Shown one piece after another: positions 6,249 to 6,361 of a stretch of 6,361 nt of DNA. Source of the stretch: Porticoccaceae bacterium UBA1989 (GTDB taxonomy: Bacteria > Pseudomonadota > Gammaproteobacteria > Pseudomonadales > Porticoccaceae); the NCBI GenBank assembly GCA_002335945.1, contig DDDD01000133.1, positions 1 to 6,361 of the forward strand, written 5' to 3'. The translations under genes were made by a program, and so were the position numbers. Below the pieces are notes generated by a model. That model was given only the letters and a program-made list of their open reading frames with translations, was not told the origin of the DNA and did no database searches. How positions within the stretch are numbered: the stretch's first letter is position 1; each line of letters starts with the position of its first letter.

Positions 6249-6361
6249 ATGACTAACAAAACCGCACTGGTAACCGGCGCCTCAGATGGCATCGGTCTCG
6301 AGTTCTGCAAAATATTAGCGGCCAAGGGCTACGACCTTATTCTGGTGGCACGACGCAAAGA
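6249..6361 (+). CDS. Short-chain dehydrogenase/reductase (SDR), N-terminal 37 codons only
   Basis: The gene runs off the window. It begins [16 protein letters not shown], containing the SDR cofactor motif TGxxxGxG (residues 9-16), followed by a helix and the second strand LILVARRK (30-37). Basic residues at the end of that strand usually indicate NADP(H) rather than NAD(H). AAGGA (6237-6241) sits seven bases before the ATG, a good ribosome-binding site. It is a cytoplasmic oxidoreductase of unknown substrate. The 23-base gap and lack of a terminator suggest it shares a transcript with the DUF3604 gene and may act on the same pathway. Confidence 0.93.
   Translation, partial: MTNKTALVTGASDGIGLEFCKILAAKGYDLILVARRK

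Overview
The window looks like chromosomal DNA of a Gram-negative, probably marine gammaproteobacterium. The basis is an outer-membrane TonB-dependent receptor, envelope-targeted parvulin-like proteins, a HupE/UreJ-type membrane protein, a DUF3604 protein and roughly balanced base composition. The taxonomic guess is inference only; there is no rRNA or other marker gene. All convincing genes are on the + strand. No tRNA, rRNA, CRISPR array, insertion sequence or phage gene was seen.

Layout. Bases 1-933 are the 3' part of a TonB-dependent receptor gene, closed by a strong intrinsic terminator (955-986). The 252-base gap to the next gene holds the terminator, a short array of four imperfect TGCACCTGCC repeats (1015-1071) and a weak promoter candidate. 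A compact gene set follows. It starts with a membrane- or periplasm-directed SurA/parvulin-like protein (1186-2034). A smaller paralog that keeps the SurA-N-like part but lacks the parvulin part overlaps it by 8 bases (2027-2506). Next come about 100 bases of ~19-base tandem repeats, each rebuilding a start-codon context, and then a HupE/UreJ-family membrane protein (2599-3831). A good sigma70-like promoter candidate overlaps the end of that gene. It precedes a large DUF3604 protein with PHP-like metal-binding motifs (3895-6225) and the first 37 codons of a short-chain dehydrogenase/reductase (6249 to the window edge).

How the genes may work together (inference). The products span the outer membrane (receptor), periplasm (parvulin-like pair, DUF3604 protein), inner membrane (HupE-like) and cytoplasm (SDR). 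That arrangement would fit uptake and processing of a small molecule, perhaps with a metal supplied to the DUF3604 enzyme, but no substrate can be read from the sequence. The receptor is probably a separate transcription unit because of its terminator. The most unusual sequence features are the reiterated translation-start repeats before hupE and the parvulin-less paralog.
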